Shown here: in pieces, positions 50,701-56,700 of the stretch
Layout of the letters: every line of letters starts with the position of its first letter
Position numbering within the stretch: the stretch's first letter is position 1
Assembly: GCA_032622095.1 (NCBI GenBank)
Contig: CP136061.1
Span: forward strand, 17,238,440-17,302,439
Reading direction: 5' to 3'
Length of the DNA: 64,000 nucleotides
Source of the DNA: Siphonodentalium dalli
Taxonomy: Eukaryota; Mollusca; Scaphopoda; Gadilida; Siphonodentaliidae
The notes under the pieces: generated by a model
Seen by the model: the letters and a program-made list of their open reading frames with translations, nothing else
Database searches by the model: none
Told to the model about the DNA's origin: nothing
Made by a program: the position numbers and the translations under genes

Positions 50701-53700
50701 ATTTGTTGTCCGGATGATAACTTCAGTATAGTTTATCGGAATGAATCCAAATTTGGTATATTACTTTCTCCCACCAAAACACAGGTCAAGTTCGAATTTG
50801 GGTTCTGTCCGACCATTTTTGGCAGAGTTATGCCCCTTTTTCGACTCAGAAAATTCAGTTTTTCTTATGTTTTTTGGTTTCCGGATGATAACTCGATTTT
50901 GGAATGTTTATACGCAAAACCCGTTTTTTTGTGGATTACATATATCAAAATACAGCTCAAGTCCGAATTTCGTTTTAATCCGATAATTTTTGCGAGAGTT
51001 ATGGCCCCTTTTTTGACGTAATTTGACTTAGAAAATCCCTGAAATTTGTTGTCCGGATGATAACTTTACTAGAGCTTATCGGATTCAATGATAATTTGGT
51101 ATATTACTTTCTCCCACCAAAACACAGGTCAAGTTCAAATTTGAGTTCCGTCCGCCAATTTTTACCAGAGTTATGCCCCTTTTTTACCAGTTTCCGCCGA
51201 CCCAAGAGAGGGCGTATTTTGCACGCCCAGCGTAGCTCTTGTTAATTAAGTGCCACAAATTATTCAGAAAATAACAGATAAATCAGGATGATAAATTCAC
51301 AAATTAATGACAAAACAAATATGTCATGCAAACAATTATGCAATTTTGACAAAGTGTTTTCAATGTCAGTTAAGATACTGAATGTTGATTGGCAAAAATT
51401 AGGACATACAATAATGGTTCGGAAACATATTTATTTCTTTCAGGTTTGGAATATTCGTACAAATGCTCAATGGTCTGTGCAGACACTAGTCGGTCACAGT
51501 GGTACAGTTCGGTGCCTTCATCTCGAGGGTAACAGATTAGTGAGCGGATCAACAGATAAATCTATAAAGGTAAAATGTTCTGTTTCTCACACACTTTCCG
51601 CCTCATAAAAGTATGACCACCTGGGTTGTTTTTGTGGCCCACCAAAAATTAAAATTATAAATCGTATATGCTTGGCTTCTCTTCACTCTTCACTAGTTCG
51701 ATTTTTATTTATTATTTCTCTGTTATTTCTTAGAAAATTAAAGGTTGCTTATCTCTTCCGCAACATGATGTATATAGTTTCCTGAGTATGAAATAATAAA
51801 TATACGAATCGAAGATATGGTTTAATATATTCCCGGATTTTGCGGAACCGGGAACGGGACTGAAAACGTCATCAGAACTGGGAACTGGGAATTTTCCCTG
51901 GTAATTTACAGACCAACAGGAATGACTGACAACTGAATATTTCGTGGTTTAAAGACACAGAAACACAAGTAGGGCACATAACATATTCTTTATATTCTTA
52001 TGTCAGACTTATTTTCAGGTACATACATCAAAATAAACAAATAAAAGCATATCATCTTCCAAAGTTCCTAACTTCCGAAGTTCCGACCGCGTAATTTCGC
52101 CGTACAACTACCGTACTGACCCAGGTTGAGGCCCTGGGGGCCTTTGTTTTATTTGAGCTCAAAAACCCAAGTGGGCTTAAACTGGGATATGGCCCTTTGC
52201 AAATCAAAAATCCCAAGAAATCGGGACAGAAAAACTGATGAAATAGATCAAAGCCGATCTAACGCCGAGTATCGGGAAATATACCCAGCTTCCAGATTAA
52301 GTAAAGGTAAGTATAAGTTACTTTGAGAAAGTAATTTTTCAATTAAATGTGAATATTAAAATATTAGAATAACATTTCTAGTCTTGTTGTTTTATTGCCC
52401 AAAATTCCCATAAATGACACTATTTGTAAAGCAGTGTGGGTTATCGGGAAGGGAACAAAGATTTCGGCCACTTTAGACAGCTCGGTAAATCCCATATCTA
52501 TAGTCTATAGTAGTCTATGCAATAGATAAGAGGGTGACTTAATCCGATTAGGATAATAATAAACCCGGCGCTTTATTCGTGATCCGTTGTCTACATAGAG
52601 GATGTTACAATAGCGACTAATTGCATGTTTAACAAAAGCCAGTGGGTGTAATTAATTAACAGTAGGCCTACTGACAAAAGACATGATGATGTATTTCTAC
52701 TAAAATGTGTGAAAAAGCACGTGTTTGAATATTTAGAGTTATCGCTCCTAAACTGTTGACACAGATTATGTTTATACTATAGTCTGTACTGTAAAACGTG
52801 AAAAAAATGCCAGTCGATAACCTTTATTTTGGTTTCGAGTGTATAACGTTGACGTAGTTTGGAAGACATCGTTGTTGAATGACAAGTTCCCCTTCTGCCC
52901 CATTATTATACCCACTGTGTGTTTACACAACCAGGAAGCCAGTTCTTTGTGTTCGGCCACATGTCGGAACATACCGGTGGACGTTGTCTAATTTGTCACT
53001 GAACACAAAAAAATATGTTTTTTCAGTACCGTTGTTGGACAGGTGCGCTATGCCCCGCATGGCTATTTGAAGCGACTCATGTTTACCGCGTTCTCAACAA
53101 ACTGTCTACAAGCTGATAGCAAATGAGTAAAATATGGAAACCTCAAGAAGCAGATATGATTTAGGTGATATACCGATTGGGTATAATTCATACAGATATG
53201 ATTTTAGGTGATATGCCAATATGGTATAATTCATACAAGTTGCTATTTGTTAGCTGAGTGGCAAAAATCCAATAACTTGATATTCACATTGCGAATGCCT
53301 TGCTCGGCTTTAAAAACTAAGTGTTTCTCATGGGTTATTCATATATTAAGAATATCTCTTGTATAAATGTTAAATGACTAAGATGTCTTTTGGTTTCAGG
53401 TTTGGGATTTGTCGACTCAAGAGAGCTGGTCTAGTATCGCGTGTAAGGTGACCATGATCGGCCATCGAGATACTGTGAGATGCCTTCAGGTATATATGAA
53501 TAGGGAACCTATAACTTGTTGTTATATGACCTCACAAATTACCTAATGGTACATAATATGTCGGTTCTCAATCTCAAATAGTATAGAAATTCCAGTTGAT
53601 TTATGTCTCCATGACAACATGCCAAATGATTCATGTCTCCTTGGTGACTACAATCCAATTGATTCATGTCTCTATCACCACTACACACCAATTGATTCAT

Positions 53701-56700
53701 GTCTCCATGGCAACTACATTCCAGTTGATTAATGTTTTCATGTTTCTATTGTGACAGGTTGATGAAGAAAAGGTTGTAAGTGGCTCATATGATAAGACAC
53801 TCAAAGTTTGGGATCTCAAGTCTGGCGACTGTCGACTAACGCTCAGGTGAGATATGATTATTGTAAAATTATATCCAGATCTCCATTTGTCAAACCACAA
53901 ATCATATTGCATTGGTTGTCAGAGTTTGATGTCCTTTGGCATGGTAATAACCGGCATGTGGAATGATATCCATGTCGCTGATAAACCCATACCTACCAGT
54001 TACGAACCTTGTTGGACTTAGAAAACTGTCACTTTGAACATCATTATAACTTGTACGACTATAACTTGAATGATTTCCTTTAGTGTAGTGATAGACTTCC
54101 ATGATTTCCTTTAGTGCAGTGAAAGATCGCCATGGTTGACAGCATATCTACAATTGTGTCCATTCATACTTAACATAGGTATACAGTGTATTCATTCCAC
54201 TTCCCAATCCCATATTTTTGACCTTTTTGACATAGAATCGTACATCCTGGGATGCATCTTTTGTCCAAGTCTGTATTCCGTCATTTTTTTTTTAAGCTTG
54301 GCACAATTGCAACCAGCATGGGAAACTGCGCACCTGCGATATTTTGAGTTCAGTCGGAGTCATTTTGGTGGAGTTGTTGCCATTTTTTGACACAGAATCT
54401 TACATCCTTGGATGCATCTTTGTCTGAATCTGTATTCTTAAAATTTTGTTGATATTGCGCCCATTTGAGGTTATAATTCGGCTTTTTAAGAGTTTTTTCA
54501 CATTTGGTTATATGTATGCGTAGGTCGCCTCGCATATATAAGAGAATGCATTGGCCTAACAATTTTTTACAATTTTAATATTTTTTTCTTGTATTCTTTA
54601 ACAATTTTATAATTTCACCCATACAGAGCCCCAGACAAACATGAGCAGACGACACTCTTCTATATGCTTCTATATGTGTGGGGCTCCCTGCAGGGTAATG
54701 GATGTTTTTTATTTTATGTCCTAAAAATTGTCAGAAACATTTATACAAAAAAAATGATAAAAAATTGTTAGGCCAATGCATTCTCTTATATATGCGAGGC
54801 GACCTATGGTCGACACGCATATATAAGAGAATGCATTGGCACAGGGTAAAAAATCCCGACTTACGACTGGATTTGATATGGTGGGTCACATATAGCCTCC
54901 GCTCCAAATGAAGTCCCCGTCAGGGTCTCTGTGGCCAAGCAGCCTTTTATTGTATATTTTCATTGGTCATGATGCTGATCTGTTGTGAATTCATTCCGCA
55001 TCCTAATCCTGTATTTTCAGTTGTCATGAAGCAGTAGTGTTATATTTTCAACCTCATTCCTAATTCTATATTATCATTGGTCATTTATAGCTATGTTGTG
55101 TATTATTCCGCTTCCTATTACTATATTTTCAGTGCTCATGTAGTAGCTATGTTGTGTATTATTCCACTTCCTATTCCTATATTTTCAGTGGTCATGAAGC
55201 AGCTGTGTTGTGTATTCATTTTAATGACACAAAAATTGTGTCAGGTTCCTGTGATAAAGCCATTAAGGTAACTAATTACAGTCAACAGTTAGCTAATTAG
55301 TCACTCGTTAATTAATGTGATCATTAAAAAATGTGATCATTAAGAGTTATTTGATTGGAACTTGAACAGACTCAGTTTAGCAAATTGGTCCAAATTTTAT
55401 GGCCGCTAGGGATTGAACCCATTGAAAAATCTACCTGCCGCATCAGAAATAAATATGACTGTTAGCAAGGAATAGCATTGTCCAGAATAATTCTCATAAT
55501 AAATGGTATCTTGCTTGATGGTGTGTTTCTCTTGATATGCATACATTAACAGGTCAGGGTGAACCACCGATCGATCTATAATAGCCTGATTGGGCTAAAA
55601 TAGACCAATTGGTCTTCCTGGCAGAGTGCTCACATTTTAGAGTGACTCCCCTTATTAGCTCAACTTACTTTTGTAAGTTTGAGCTATTGCCATGGCTTGG
55701 CGTCCGTCGTCTGTGTGTCCGTGTGTGCGTGTGTCCGTCAACAATTTCCTTTGGCGCGGGCTACAGGTCGTACCTTTGGTCTGATCTTTATGAAATTTTG
55801 CATGAATGTTGACATTGACATGTAGATGGGAACGAGTCATTTTGGGGTCATTCGGCCAAAAAACATGTCCGCTGGTGGCCATCTTGGATTTCAAAATTCA
55901 ATCCATTGGCGCGGGCTACAGGTCGTACTGTTCGTTTGATCATCATGAAATTTGTCATGGATGTTAATATTGACATGTAGATGGGAACGAGTCATCTTGG
56001 GATCGTTCGGCCAAAAAACATGGCCGTCAGCAGCCATCTTGGATTTTACTCTTTGGTGACACTAGCCCACTGTGCTTGATAGCATCACTAAATTCACCCT
56101 CTGGGGACCTCATGCTGCAAATGACAGACACACTATTTCAAGGCTAGTGTATGAATCACAATTCTGCACTTTGGGATCTGAACCAGGTTCACCTGGACAT
56201 CTTATGTTGACTGAATGTGCCATGCACCTTAGCAGCTGAACCGCCGAGAGCCCTAAGAAACTTAGGGTCTTCCTAGCTAAACAGCTAAACTACAGTAATG
56301 CCCTAAGTAATCGACCTCTTAACCACAGCAGAATTATGGGTAACTTTTCAGGATTTAGTCGGAAATCCTGAAAAGTTACCCATAATTCTGCTGTGGTTAA
56401 GAGGTCGATTACTTAGAGCATTACTGTAGCCCTGTATTTTGCAGGTATGGAGCTTTGATGGTAACTGTCTTATGACGTTAATGGGCCACCAAGATGCTGT
56501 GACATGTCTACAGTTCGATTCAACGAGGATCATTAGTGGCTCCCTCGACTGTAATCTAAAATTCTGGGACATATTTTCTGGTGAATGTGTCAATACGATC
56601 GACTGGAAGGCAGCTGAAGGTCACACAGGGGTTGTAAGGTAGGTCTCCCAAAGTTCAAATGTCATACAGGGGTTGTGAGATAGCTATTTCGCAGTTCAAA

